From: Loripinus fragilis
Lineage: Eukaryota > Mollusca > Bivalvia > Lucinida > Lucinidae
Assembly (NCBI GenBank): GCA_964019695.1
Contig: OZ026515.1
Coordinates: 137,955,049-138,019,048 of the forward strand
Reading direction: 5' to 3'
DNA: 64,000 bases
Below are positions 11,820 through 21,879 of the stretch, in pieces (within the stretch, counting starts at the first letter, position 1; the number at the start of each line of letters is the position of its first letter). The notes under the pieces are model-generated. The model searched no databases. It saw nothing but the letters and a program-made list of their open reading frames with translations, and had not been told where the DNA came from. Both the position numbers and the translations under genes were made by a program.

Positions 11820-12350
11820 CTGTAGCTGGACCCACCGTGGCTCAACTTGAGGTTTTCTTTTACTCTGACTATCTGTGAGTCATGAGCCCGTTCCTTTGTT
11901 TTGCCATAGTGTGTTAATTTGATTAGAGTGTTTCTCCATGATGATACATTGCATTAGTTAGAAGGCTTCCATGTGAGGTGAACATTTCTTGTACTTCAAC
12001 AACAGCAGAATCTAGGGCGAAGATTTGGTACCAGTAAAGTGCATTAAAGCCCCCCCCCCCCCCCCCCCCGGTGGATTAGGCTGCTGTCCGTTCTAAGGCG
12101 GTGGTTCTGTTGTTGATGTTGACTGTTTGTTTATTGTTACTCCCTCTGTGGGAGACTGTAATTGTTCTATGTTTTGTTGTACGCTACTTTATGTCCATTC
12201 TAGTTTTGCAATCATGTTGATGGGGAAGACAGAGATGGTTTCTTTGCTTAGTTTGTCTTTCTGATGTGACACGATGGTTGTGTGGCTCTTCCTCTTGGTG
12301 CCATGGGTTTGTCTGCGGTTTGTGATTGTGGTATTTCCTGATCATACTCG
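11820..12350. repeat. Internal segment with an inverted copy at 30085-30430
   Basis: The stretch with CCACCGTGGCTCAACTTGAG, CTTCAACAACAGCAGAATCT, the C homopolymer and GGCTGCTGTCCGTTCTAAGG reappears inverted at 30085-30430. This shows the segment is repetitive; the second copy lacks part of the 12130-12300 interval. Confidence 0.85.
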
Positions 12351-13289
12351 CTATTTATGACCCAGCACACTTGCCTGTTAACGAGACACGGGGACAGCAG
12401 TCACCTGTGTAGGTTACATCGCACTACCAATAATGAATGGTGTAATTGCACCTGACTAACAGGAATGCTGGGCACTGTTGCACTGGAGCAGCAGGCATGT
12501 CTGTTCAAGTTGCATCCGGCAAGTGTGCATGTCTGTTCTACTTCACTAGACCAGCAGCCCAGTCATCATTGCCACAGGGTTTAGCAGACATATTTAACAT
12601 TACGCAGGTTTGATTATGTGGCACAGGACCAGCACACATGTCGTAAACCAAGCAGTTTTTCTGTAACAGCTTCACAAGACTAGCAGGCCTGCTGCAGAGC
12701 TCAGGTCTCTTTTAACTCTGCTATTAAACAGCCGGTATGTTGGTTACAACTCTACTCTACCAGCATGCATCTCACCAGCATACATGTTTGAATCAGTTTC
12801 AACTGACTTGCAAGCACGTCTGTAGTTGTGGGGACAAAATCAGCAGATATATCTGTAACACTTGCCTCAGACCTGTAGTTATGTCCCTATGTTCATACCC
12901 AACCACAACGTTTTCAGTTATACCCTTCGTTCAGTATACCCTGGCATTTATCTCTTCATCTTTTGGACAGAGTGTTTTCCTAAAGGAGGAACTATGATAT
13001 TATGGTATAATCAGATCTAGCCAAATGTGGTCTGCAAAGTGGTGTATGGATTGATGAATACAATTACCAAAACAAAGACAAAAATAACAATGCTAAAAGT
13101 ATGGGTCTGTTATTTTTTCGTGCATTGTATCAAAGCAAAAACCATGTGATTCCCCACACTGTTATTGTTGTCATCTTGGACGTCATCTTGAATATTTCAA
13201 AACACAGAAAACAACAACAACTCCAAATACAACCACTGTTGAAAACTATCAGAAAACTATCGGAAAAAAGTTATTGACTGGGATCAGGT

Positions 13290-13850
13290 TGAATTTTGCT
13301 TTAAAATGGCGGCCATCTTGGACACCATCTTAAATACTTGAGCCTTCTTTACCAAACCAATTTTCCATTTTAATCGTTTGAATCATTAGGCCTCTAAACA
13401 GCCATTAAAAGTCAAAATTAAATGCTTTTTATCAAGTTTATTTGTCAGATAGGTCTTAAAAGCCTTACTGGCGGTCATCTTGGACGCCATCTTGGACGCC
13501 ATCTTTAATATTTCAACTCTGGAATCAAACCAATTTTCCATTTTAATCGTTTGCATCATTTAATAACCTCTAACATCCATAAAACTCAAAATTAAAATGA
13601 TTTTTATTGAGTACGTTGGTCAAATAGGTCTTTGGAGCCTAAATGGCGGCCATTTTGGACGTCATCTTTATTTTTTCAACCTTCTAAATCAAAAAATGTT
13701 CCGTTTTAATTGATTGTATCATTTAGCCTCTAAACATCCATAAAAAAGTCAAAATTAAAATGCTCTTTATCGAGTATATTGGTCATATACGTCTCAGGAA
13801 CCTAGCTGGCGGCCATCTTTGACGCCATCTTTAATATTTCAAAACGCTCA
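13290..13850. repeat. Subterminal 165-bp tandem array
   Basis: Three to four imperfect units, each with TGGCGGCCATCTTGGACGCC, CATCTTTAATATTTCAA, a CATTTTAATCGTTTG block, CCTCTAAACATCCAT and GTCAAAATTAAAATGC. The last unit runs into the right terminal repeat. Confidence 0.85.
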
Positions 13851-13966
13851 ATGATGCCAGAGTGACATCAGTTGGATTCATCAAGTACATTGTCTGAACA
13901 ACAAGAATCAGCAAAGAAAAAAAATTAAAAGCAAGTTACAGGTCATTCTGGTTTTCTACCGGACTA

Positions 13967-14490
13967 AAGGGTTCCTTTCGAGTAAAGACTGAATTAAATT
14001 GCTTGTTAAAACGATTGCCTTTAATTTTTGTATCAGAATAAAGCTTATTTTCAAGCCATGGTTCGGAGGTGGTATGCCTTGCTGGTGACGGCGAAAGTTT
14101 TTTCAAGAAATTTCGTCGTCGTTGAGGCCCATGGGATTTTCGAGATAAGCCTGATATGAGTCCTTAATTTTTCTTTTGATTTTTGTAGAAGTGTCTGAAA
14201 TTGCATCTAATCATTATGTCTGATTTACCTGATTTCTTGAATTTAGAAGCGGTCATCCCGTTTGCGTATCAAACGTTTAATATCTTGGGTTATCCAAGGC
14301 ACAGATGATTTGCCTCGAATAGAATAAGTTTTGAAGTTATGCATTCTTGGGAGAACATGTCAAGGGTAGTCGTGAAGTCTATCCATAGTTCCTCTGCTGT
14401 TTTTCCTAAATGGTTTGACATAAAACTTTGTTGATATGATTTTATTTTGGATTTAAGTTTCGACCAGTCTGCTTTACTAAAAAGCCATTT
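13967..14490 (-). mobile_element. LINE copy 2, 5' part
   Basis: Continues the LINE interrupted at 10174. On the - strand it matches about 60400-60935 of the large LINE: for example 14258-14305 is the complement of the segment encoding the region before the RT domain (CCCGTTTGCGTATCAA, then CTTGGGTTATCCAAGG). It is diverged by scattered substitutions and small indels. No PHD or endonuclease sequence follows; similarity stops near 14490, so this copy was 5'-truncated or recombined there. Confidence 0.85.
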
Positions 14491-14539
14491 TATGGACTAT
14501 CTTTAGTATGTATTCCTCATAACCAGATTTTCTATCTAC

Positions 14540-15450
14540 ATGCAGGTGCAGGGACATCATCCACATCAGTGGGACCCCTTCAAGGTAACTGGCTAGCTGC
14601 ACGTATAGCAGATCTCACACCCCGTTCATGATTGTCAGTTCTCCATCAGTTTCTTCCATGTCAGCTTAGGCATCCCTGCCCCCGCCTGCCACCAGCCTGT
14701 ATATCGCATTCTGCTATGACTGCACCACTTGAACACTCCGCATGTCCAAACCAACGAAGCCCTCTCTCTCTCTCAAAATGAGGTCTAGGCAATCAAGCTC
14801 AAGCTTTATCAGTGGCTCGCTTGACCTAGCTGAGGCCTGGACCTCTGGCTTGATGGTGCAGATCTGTCTGATCAGGACCCTGTCATTGCGCTGCCAATTC
14901 TGCAGGATTGCCTTGGTCAATGACCAAGTTTCACTGACATGCAAGAGCTGTACATATGATCACAGGTCTTGTCAGAGAGGGGGCGGGATGTTAGAACTGG
15001 TAGTAGCTCTCTGAACTTCTTCCAGACTGTTTTCACACGACAGCCATTTTAGCCCATTGCGTTTCTTATGCACCCAGTGTTTGCAGCCATTGCAGTAGAG
15101 GCTGTTGTTGCTTACTTCTGTACGGCAGACAACGCATTGGCAACAAAAAAATTGGTATTCGCCAGGAGATTCAGCCCTGCACCACGGATCATGAACTTTG
15201 TCTTTCCTGCATTTACCCTCAACCCCTTCTTCTCCATAACTTCTTTCTATATCAAGAGCCTACTGACACATTCCTCTAGAGAGTCAGCAATGATGACAAG
15301 ATCATCTGCATATAGGTCCTCCCCGGGAACGCCATAGCAGAACTCGAGTGACAATGCCTCCAGCCAATGATGAAGAGCAAGGGACTGAGTACGGATCTCT
15401 GATGGACCCTGGCCTTCACCACAAACTCTTGGTTGTACCTTTCGCCAATA
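14540..15450 (-). mobile_element. LINE remnant with YADD reverse-transcriptase core and zinc-ribbon-like segment
   Basis: Read on the - strand the order is an RT motif (ARVHQRSVLSPLLFII, normally GxxQGxxLSPLLF) at about 15400, then EDLYADDLVII at about 15310 with both catalytic aspartates, then KKGLRVNAGKTKFMI, a CxxC...YCNGCKHWVHKK segment near 15080, and the C-terminal region HVSETWSLTKAILQNWQRND at 14890-14940 ending in DLILRER near 14770. This order is typical of an invertebrate non-LTR family. Frameshifts and stops separate the blocks, so it is a dead fragment lacking the endonuclease. It abuts LINE copy 2. Confidence 0.82.
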
Positions 15451-16265
15451 GTGTTATTATTATTATTATCGAATAGGGTATTGAAATCCCCACTTTAACT
15501 TAACGTGGCATTTTTGTTGTGTTACATGTGTTATTAAAATTAGGTATGTTTAAATTAGTCTTTTGTGTAGCCTTTTAAAAGCTAATCCTGAATAAACCAT
15601 CACATCAACTGGCTTTAGCCGCTGGGTTCACTCCAGGTATTGATTTGGTGAATGCTATACTGAACGAAACTTCTAAACCGCCAGTTAACACAACACATTT
15701 TTCAATATAGCTCATTTATCATTAAACTGGTTGATATGATATTTAACACAGTATATTTGGGCACATGTATCCGTCGATTGAACATAACAAAGTTTGTTCA
15801 ATAAGGAGGTTCATTTATGCGTAACGATAGAGTACTAATACCTGTTTTGCACGTGGCACACGATGCTAAATGTTTTTTCGCCTTGTGTATTCTCGCATTC
15901 TTATCGACAACTATCGGACAACTTAATTTTATCACAAAAATAACAACGTTTCGGTTGTATGAGTATAAAGTAGAGGGGTCGGGCTGTGGGTTCAATCGAA
16001 AAAGGGGCCTCGCTGAGGCTGATTCATAATTTATCACAAAGTTTGGCATGTTTTGATAGAGCCGACAGTTTACACCACAACCTGTCGGTCATTTTTCATT
16101 TTTGCACTCGTATGACGAGAAAAATCGACAAAAACTGAGTATTGCGTATGTCATAAAATGTCCTGTATAGTCCACCATACTTTGGTGCGGTGATGCACAC
16201 ATGCTGGATTAGAACGTCGGAAGTGTCGAGATTGGTGTGCAGTACACGTTTAATGGGTGACGGAT
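15451..16265. other. Non-coding stretch
   Basis: Contains a short (TTA)n tract at 15452-15470. Otherwise no recognisable coding frame or element end. Confidence 0.4.
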
Positions 16266-16610
16266 GTTTCAATAATTTTGTCGACAAAAACATTTCATCA
16301 CCATAAACACATTTCTGTGTTCTTTTAGGCCATATGTGCCTCCATAGGAGCACTGAATTGCATGAAAATTGATACTTTTTATTACTAAATCAACACGATA
16401 GTGTTCAATAATGTCCATTTACAGCACCAGAAAGTTCCAATAATATTGTGGACAAAAACATGTCATCTCCATAAAGCATTCTTGTGTTGTTTTATGTCAT
16501 ATGGGCTTCCATAGGAACATTTTGGATTGCCTGAAAATTGCTACTTAATAAAAGCGAAACCCAAAAATGTTCAATAATGTCCATTTATAACGTCATAAAG
16601 TTGGTGTTTT
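16266..16610. repeat. Tandem duplication, about 170 bp x 2
   Basis: Two adjacent copies share CAATAATTTTGTCGACAAAAAC / CAATAATATTGTGGACAAAAAC in their first 20 bp, then CCATAGGA, GAAAATTG and TGTTCAATAATGTCCATTTA. Both are diverged by about one fifth by eye. Confidence 0.8.
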
Positions 16611-17072
16611 TCACTTAAGGTCCCTGGAATACTTGATTTTAAGCGATGAGTTCAAATTTTAGCGTTTGTGTGAAAATGAAATGCGATGGTGCCTTTATAC
16701 AGTCTATCAAATGAGAATGTTAATTTCAATTTATGAAAATGAAATTTCGACAGGTTCAGTTTAATTGATTTTTCCATATTGAGTGTAAATTGTAGCCATT
16801 TATGTATCATATATGTTAAGATATTTGAGAAAATATTGAGTGGCGGTTGAGAAGTTTCGTTCAGTATATGTAAAGAAATGTTTATAAACGAATTGTATAC
16901 AAAATGTATTAGAGCTATTCTTGTAGGAATAATAGATATAATAACACCTCCACGAACAACGGGAGATGAAATATGAATTATACTTGATATAAGCTTTAAG
17001 AGGGCGTTTTTGGGCCGCAACGTGAGAAGAAACACCCTTTGGACTCATGCATATCATCACCAAAATAAGTCT
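16611..17072. other. Non-coding stretch
   Basis: A 127-codon - strand frame spans 16652-17035. Its low-complexity hydrophobic composition and lack of splice context give no reason to call it a gene. Confidence 0.4.
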
Positions 17073-17120
17073 CAAACAAACCTTAGTTGATTTAGTTGTC
17101 ACACTCACACGCACGCGCAC

Positions 17121-17183
<63 letters not shown>

Positions 17184-17272
17184 TGATTAAGACACATTTC
17201 TAAATTCTCTATCTGCATGTGCTTGCGTGCGTACGTGTGAGTGTGTATCAACTTAATCAACTAAGGTTTGCC
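17073..17272. repeat. Inverted repeat around an (AG)n microsatellite
   Basis: CAAACCTTAGTTGATTTAGT plus CACACTCACACGCACGCGC at 17075-17123 is mirrored by GCGTGCGTACGTGTGAGTGT plus the complement of the first block, ending near 17271. Between them lies an uninterrupted (AG)n run at about 17125-17182. Confidence 0.85.
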
Positions 17273-17815
17273 TATCAATGCAGACTTTTTAAAAAAATAC
17301 AGCAGTCCTTGCAAGTTAAGGGTTTAGGTATATATGTGTCAGCACATGCGATATTTGGTACTACGCGCAAACGCCTCCTTTTGAGCATGCAATGGTCACT
17401 ATGCGATAAGTGTCAATAGCCCTATAGATTATGTGCACAATTAGATATATAGTATTATATGTTCAAATATCTTGCATGTATTATATAAACTGTGCACAAT
17501 TAAGTCATTACGTTTGCCTTTTTTACCCGACCATAATACTATAGTACATTCCACTTATCTAGATCAAACCCTATACAAATGTATTCGGTATTGAATATGG
17601 ATCTGTAGTACACTGTGTCCGCTGACAGAAACATTCAATCACTCAGGTGTAATGAGTGATTCGAGACTATTTTTGAACCATTTTGGATAAATAGTTGTAA
17701 AACGTGGCTTATTTTTGGAACCAACGACCTGAATCAGGAAAGCGACTGGTAAATATCTGTACGAGTTGATTAACATAGAAGATCTAACAATAACATGAGT
17801 GATCATCTCTAAGTG
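17273..17815. other. Non-coding stretch
   Basis: No gene, tandem array or element boundary recognised. Confidence 0.4.
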
Positions 17816-18010
17816 AATTTATTAGGCGAGTTGAGGAAAAGAGAAAATGCGAGGCTTGTCGAGCATTTTATCTCCTTTTTTGCAACGAGTTTAATGAATT
17901 CAATAATACATGAGCATGAATGTTAGATTCTATTCTGGCGTAAAATATCAAGATGTTGCCGTCTTTTTGCGCAGCGTTATAATGGACGTCATTACGTAAC
18001 GTTACTAAAT
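17816..18010. repeat. Dispersed repeat (CGAGTTGAGGAAAAGAGA family), copy 1
   Basis: Resembles in inverted orientation 53575-53840 and 54270-54430. Shared parts include the AACTCG...GCGAGG...TTATCTC...GCAACGAGTTTAAT order and the GTTATAATGGACGTCATTACG / CGTAACGTTACGTGATGACG segment. Confidence 0.7.
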
Positions 18011-18245
18011 CTGTAAACCTGCTGGAAGACGATTCTCATGAAATATCATACCTTATTTTTTTTTCGAAAATTGGGGAAGATGTTGCAAAATTTGTCGTCT
18101 GCTGCAGTCATGATTAGCGCTTTAAGGGTTAACTTTTTTGTAAAAAGAGCAGACCTAGATTAGGCATCTTTTAAGAGCTGCCTGATCATGGTCTATTCTG
18201 TTTGCTTATGGAAATATTATTAGATAAGAACCTACATTAGTTGAC

Positions 18246-18486
18246 CTGGGTCCGGAATTACAATGCCTCCTTAAAGTTAAGGAAGACTTAAGTAAAGTAT
18301 TGATATTTCAACATGATATATTAAATGCTAAATAAATTACCTGGAATGTTGCAGGATATCATTGTGATCTACAGAAAAAATGAAACTATATTGTTTTTAA
18401 TCAGTTTGAAACGATATTTTTCGCTTCCTGGAAAATCAATACTTAACTAAAGTCTTCCTGAACTTTAAGGAGGCGTTGTAATATAA
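18246..18486. mobile_element. MITE directly upstream of the fucosyltransferase
   Basis: Inverted ends ATTACAATGCCTCCTTAAAG and CTTTAAGGAGGCGTTGTAAT enclose an element of about 240 bp that is homologous to the better-preserved copy at 58368-58629. Its right end lies about 110 bp before the ATG of the fucosyltransferase, so it may contribute to the promoter or 5' UTR. The outer GGGCCC of the family is degraded here. Confidence 0.82.
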
Positions 18487-18580
18487 TTATTCATAGTGAG
18501 TGGAGCTTAGCATGAATATTATATTCATGAAGGAAAGGGTTAATGTGCTTTTGTATTTATGTATCTGTATTTCCAACGCA

Positions 18581-18594
18581 TATTTTTTCGACAG
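18581..18594 (+). promoter_or_regulatory. Possible 3' splice acceptor before the fucosyltransferase start
   Basis: TATTTTTTCGACAG ends immediately before ATGGCTGCC. A pyrimidine-rich tract followed by AG here would fit a 5' UTR intron whose last base precedes the start codon. That arrangement is common when the coding part of a glycosyltransferase gene is intronless. Confidence 0.5.
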
Positions 18595-19833
18595 ATGGCT
18601 GCCTTGCGAAAAAGATGGTTGATGGTATTCCTTGTTGGGCTGAGTATTTACATACTGTATTTCGTAATTGACACTCATCCTAATATCCCTAACACCAAAC
18701 AAAGCATCGAACCTAAACAAACATTTTACACTGTTGTTGACCAGTGGAAAGACAAACTTCATAATAAAAAAATAATTGCCTGGTATGTTGGCAACTTTGC
18801 GTCAATGGCGGGGCATTCAACGGTGCTGAACCTTTCTTATTGCTCTTTTAAGAACTGTAGAGTTGAATATATATTTTCTGAAAATGGCATAAAACCAAGT
18901 AAACCTTTCGATGCAGATGCCATTATAGTACTGGGAACAAGTATTTTGAAATTGCCCCCACCGCCACGAAGGGATGAGGACCAAGTGTTTGTGTTGGCAG
19001 TACGTGACGCCACCGGCTGTATCAGTCATAGTAGTAGTCACGCTGTAGGGAGGCAGTGGATGGATGCGATTAATTGGACCATGACATATCGTCTCGACTC
19101 GGATATTGTTTATAAGTATTCTAGTATCCTTAAACGGCATATTAAAAATAATTTCACGGAGGAATATTATGATGAAATATTCAGAAAGAAGGAGCGTGAT
19201 GTAGCTTGGTTTGTTAGTCACTGCCACACAAAGAGTCGTAGAGAAGATTATGTGGCAGAGTTTAATGATATAATCGATGTGGATATATATGGTGGATGCG
19301 GTATGCCATCGTGTGGGAAAGGTGATCATAGTTGTTTCAATGATATAGCTACAAAATATAAGTTTTATTTGGCATTTGAAAACACTTTTTATGATAATTA
19401 TGTAACAGAGAAACTGTTTACTTGGTTTGATCGAAATATTATAACAGTAGTTCGAGGAGGGTCAAACTATTCAAAAATCGTACCCCCTGGGACGGTAATC
19501 GATGCCAGTGAGTTCAAATCAGCTGTTGAACTGGCCCAATATCTAAAGAAAGTAGCAACAGATAAGCAACTGTATCTGTCCTATCTTAAACGAAAGGACA
19601 ATTATTTCAGTACAAAAAAGCTGCTGGAAGCGTTCGAAGCTAACTGCAAATTATGTGAATACTTGAATACGTTAAACTACCATAGAAAGACGTATAGTAA
19701 TATTTCCGACTGGTGGAGTAGGAACAGACAAGACCACGACTCAGTAATACAGGAATACAGGGTAAAGACAAAAGAAGGAAAAAGACTTCGACTCAATACC
19801 AAGGAAAAACGAACTGATATATATCTCTTATGA
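18595..19833 (+). CDS. Alpha-1,3-fucosyltransferase, GT10 family, type II Golgi membrane protein
   Basis: Transfers fucose from GDP-fucose to GlcNAc in glycans in the Golgi lumen. The 412-residue product has a short basic cytoplasmic tail, one membrane anchor at about residues 9-25 (VFLVGLSIYILYFVI), a stem, and a GT10 catalytic domain. Family motifs are clear: NWTMTYR plus DSD near residues 160-170, VAWFVSHC at 203-210 followed by the S-R-x-x-Y pattern, VDIYGGCG, and the donor-binding signature YLAFENTFYDNYVTEKLF in residues 258-275. Potential N-glycosylation sites are NLS, NWT, NFT, NYS and NIS. The signature is usually ENSxCxDY, and here reads ENTFYDNY, so a normally conserved cysteine is Phe/Tyr. 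I chose this ATG because it follows a possible acceptor and starts a typical tail; an in-frame ATG at 18559 would add 12 residues. The frame is uninterrupted. The linkage made (core alpha-1,3 or Lewis-type) cannot be decided from sequence. Confidence 0.93.
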   Translation: MAALRKRWLMVFLVGLSIYILYFVIDTHPNIPNTKQSIEPKQTFYTVVDQWKDKLHNKKIIAWYVGNFASMAGHSTVLNLSYCSFKNCRVEYIFSENGIKPSKPFDADAIIVLGTSILKLPPPPRRDEDQVFVLAVRDATGCISHSSSHAVGRQWMDAINWTMTYRLDSDIVYKYSSILKRHIKNNFTEEYYDEIFRKKERDVAWFVSHCHTKSRREDYVAEFNDIIDVDIYGGCGMPSCGKGDHSCFNDIATKYKFYLAFENTFYDNYVTEKLFTWFDRNIITVVRGGSNYSKIVPPGTVIDASEFKSAVELAQYLKKVATDKQLYLSYLKRKDNYFSTKKLLEAFEANCKLCEYLNTLNYHRKTYSNISDWWSRNRQDHDSVIQEYRVKTKEGKRLRLNTKEKRTDIYLL

Positions 19834-19868
19834 TAGGCATCAGGCATCAGCCCACCAATATAGAATTA

Positions 19869-19933
19869 TTGAATATTGAGGCATTGGACATGATGTGATG
19901 ACATCGCATCATGTCCAATGCCTCAATATTCAA
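19869..19933. repeat. Hairpin with 32-bp arms just after the fucosyltransferase stop
   Basis: Arms 19869-19900 and 19902-19933 (TTGAATATTGAGGCATTGGA... and its complement) match at 31 of 32 positions with a single-base loop; the one mismatch would be a G-U pair in RNA. It begins 36 bp after the stop codon, so it probably lies in the 3' UTR. It could equally be a miniature palindromic transposon footprint. Confidence 0.9.
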
Positions 19934-20524
19934 CAAATGTTGTATTATATAATTTTGCTTGACAACAACAACAACAACACCAACAACAACTATGTTTTAG
20001 ACAGTTTTGATTTTTTTGCATGTTCACGAACTGATTTCATTCATTTAAAGCATATTTTGTTTGTGATTACAACTGCAGACAAAAAAAAACAAACAGATTA
20101 ATTGCCGCATAATGTGGCATTTCATCAGGGTCTACACTGTTTGTTTAATCAAAAAACTGCAATTTTATTTAGAAATTGTAATCTGTGACCCCTTGAATTT
20201 ACAAAAGGCCTATTGGCCCATGGGCTACACACAAAAATAAAACAGTAAAGTACATTCTTGTTACAAAAGCATGGATCTAAGCAATTCTCGTATAACATTA
20301 GTTTATATTGAGACATTGAAGAAGATGTAAAAAAATTACAAAAAAGCATTTTACCAGATTTTTACCACATACCTGAAGCACCACGACCCCAATCAGATCT
20401 GCCCATGCACAATCTCATCCGGAATGTTCATGCCACAAGGAATGACCGAGACCCTATTGCAACCAATCAATAATTCTATTATTTCGTTGTCACATCTTTT
20501 AAAAGTTGTAATTCAGAATATGGT
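19934..20524. other. Non-coding stretch with short CAA microsatellite
   Basis: (CAA)n-like tract at 19962-19990. Probable 3' flank of the fucosyltransferase, but no clear polyadenylation site could be assigned. Confidence 0.4.
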
Positions 20525-21824
20525 TTTTCAATGTTTTGTGTTGGTTATGGAATATATACGAGGGAGCGGAGCTGATCAGTCCCCACTGTTTGTGCATTCT
20601 ACCCTGATTCTCAAACAGTGGAGACACTCAGATCAGCGTGTATATTCATACGCCGTTTGGTCATGCTGTCTTTTTCAAAAAGCACTTCGGGACAAGCAGT
20701 GTAATTTCTGACCAGGCTTCAATATACATGTGCAGCCTGGTCGGTGTTTCTGCAGTCGCTCCTTTTATGTGAAACAGCTAACATTTGAAATTGAAATCAT
20801 TTTTGTAAATATTCTTATCCCAGTTTTATTTAGGGTTCTAAAAATAAAAATAAATTTGGTGAAATTACCATTTTGGACTGCAATTTCCTCTCATCAAGTT
20901 TTGGGAATGAGTCTCACAAAAGTGTGGGTTATGGAAAATAAACCACACTGAATATGGTCCTTTTCTTGTAACTGATTGGCTGAAAACAAAATGAAGTGGG
21001 CGGGTCATTGGCTAAATATAGATACCCCTTTCGGGAGAAGGCAACAATTTAACACTGGTACAAACATTTAGCCCATGACCCGCACACTTCCTTTTGTTTT
21101 CAGCCAATCAGTTGCAAGAAAAGGACCATATTTAGCGTGGTATACTTTCCATAACCCACACTTGTGTGAGACTCATTCCCATAGCTTGATGTGAGGAAAT
21201 TGCAGTACAAAATGTTAATTTCACCAAAATTAGTTTTATTTTTAGAACCCTAAATAAAACTGTGATAAGAATGTTGACACAAAATGATGTCAATTTCAAA
21301 TGTTAGGTGTTTCACAGAAAAGAGGCGCTTGCAGAAAACACTGATCAGGCTGCACATGTAAATTGAAGCCTGGTCAGAAATTACACTGTTTTTCTCTAAA
21401 TGCTTTTTGATTAAGACAGCATGACAAAAACGCACATGAATATACATGCTGATCTTAGTGTCTCTACTATTTGTGAATCAGGGTAGAATGCACAAACAGT
21501 GGGGGCTGATAAGCCTATACATCTGTAACGTGTGATCAATGAAATGCTTTCCAGATAATTTTGAAAAAATCTAACAAAAATGCTGCTAATAAAATCCATT
21601 TGTCCCATGTGATGCATCCATGGCTAAAAGAGAAATGAGATACTCCTAAACGAAATGCAGCAAAATGCTACATAATGTGTACTTTTCAGGATGTGAAACC
21701 AACACAGGAAAAAGCTGGGTCAGGGCTAAATAGGTTATACAATGTTTTGTGTTTGTTATGAAATATACACTCGGGAGCTCCGCTCCCTCGTATATATTCC
21801 CTAACCAACACAAAACATTGAATA
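20525..21824. mobile_element. 1.3-kb fold-back element
   Basis: The two halves are inverted copies of each other. The left arm runs from 20527 (CAATGTTTTGTGTTGGTTAT, then ACGAGGGAGCGGAGCT) through CCACTGTTTGTGCATTCTAC, TTTATTTAGGGTTCTAAAA and GGTCCTTTTCTTG near 20970. The right arm returns through the same blocks from about 21120 to 21822. The centre has a smaller palindrome around the CCAATCAGTTGCAAG block. No coding capacity is seen. The right end also carries a compact 85-bp palindrome (21738-21822) made of the terminal motif alone. Confidence 0.88.
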
Positions 21825-21879
21825 ACCTATACATACCTAAAATATTTCAGGTGTGTGAAGTTGGCTAGTAGCTAGTAGA

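Larger units (their letters stand above)
10175..13966. mobile_element. 3.79-kb non-autonomous DNA transposon nested in LINE copy 2
   Basis: The ends are inverted repeats of about 150 bp starting TAGTCCGG(C/T)AGAA. They share CTTTG(T/C)TGATTCT, then TGATGTCACTCTGGCATCAT and TGAGC, followed inside by AAGATGGCGTC motifs. The flanking 3-bp AAG duplication and reconstructed empty site show a single clean insertion into the LINE. The interior has no transposase-like frame. It holds AAGATGGC(C/G)GCC repeats, a 32-bp tandem array (10970-11390), a C homopolymer (12050-12069) and a 165-bp tandem array (13290-13850). The superfamily is unclear: 3-bp duplications fit several (CACTA-like, PIF/Harbinger, Zator, Academ), but the termini are not diagnostic. 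Confidence 0.85.

Noticed and set aside
12050..12069. C homopolymer as a possible assembly gap or origin signal
   Set aside because: The inverted copy at 30173-30189 has the matching G homopolymer at the same place, so it belongs to the repeat.
16652..17035. 127-codon - strand frame
   Set aside because: AT-driven Ile/Leu/Phe-rich composition, no domain, no splice or promoter context and an overlapping frame of similar length on the same strand.
18817..19329. 170-codon - strand frame
   Set aside because: Antisense shadow of the fucosyltransferase coding sequence.
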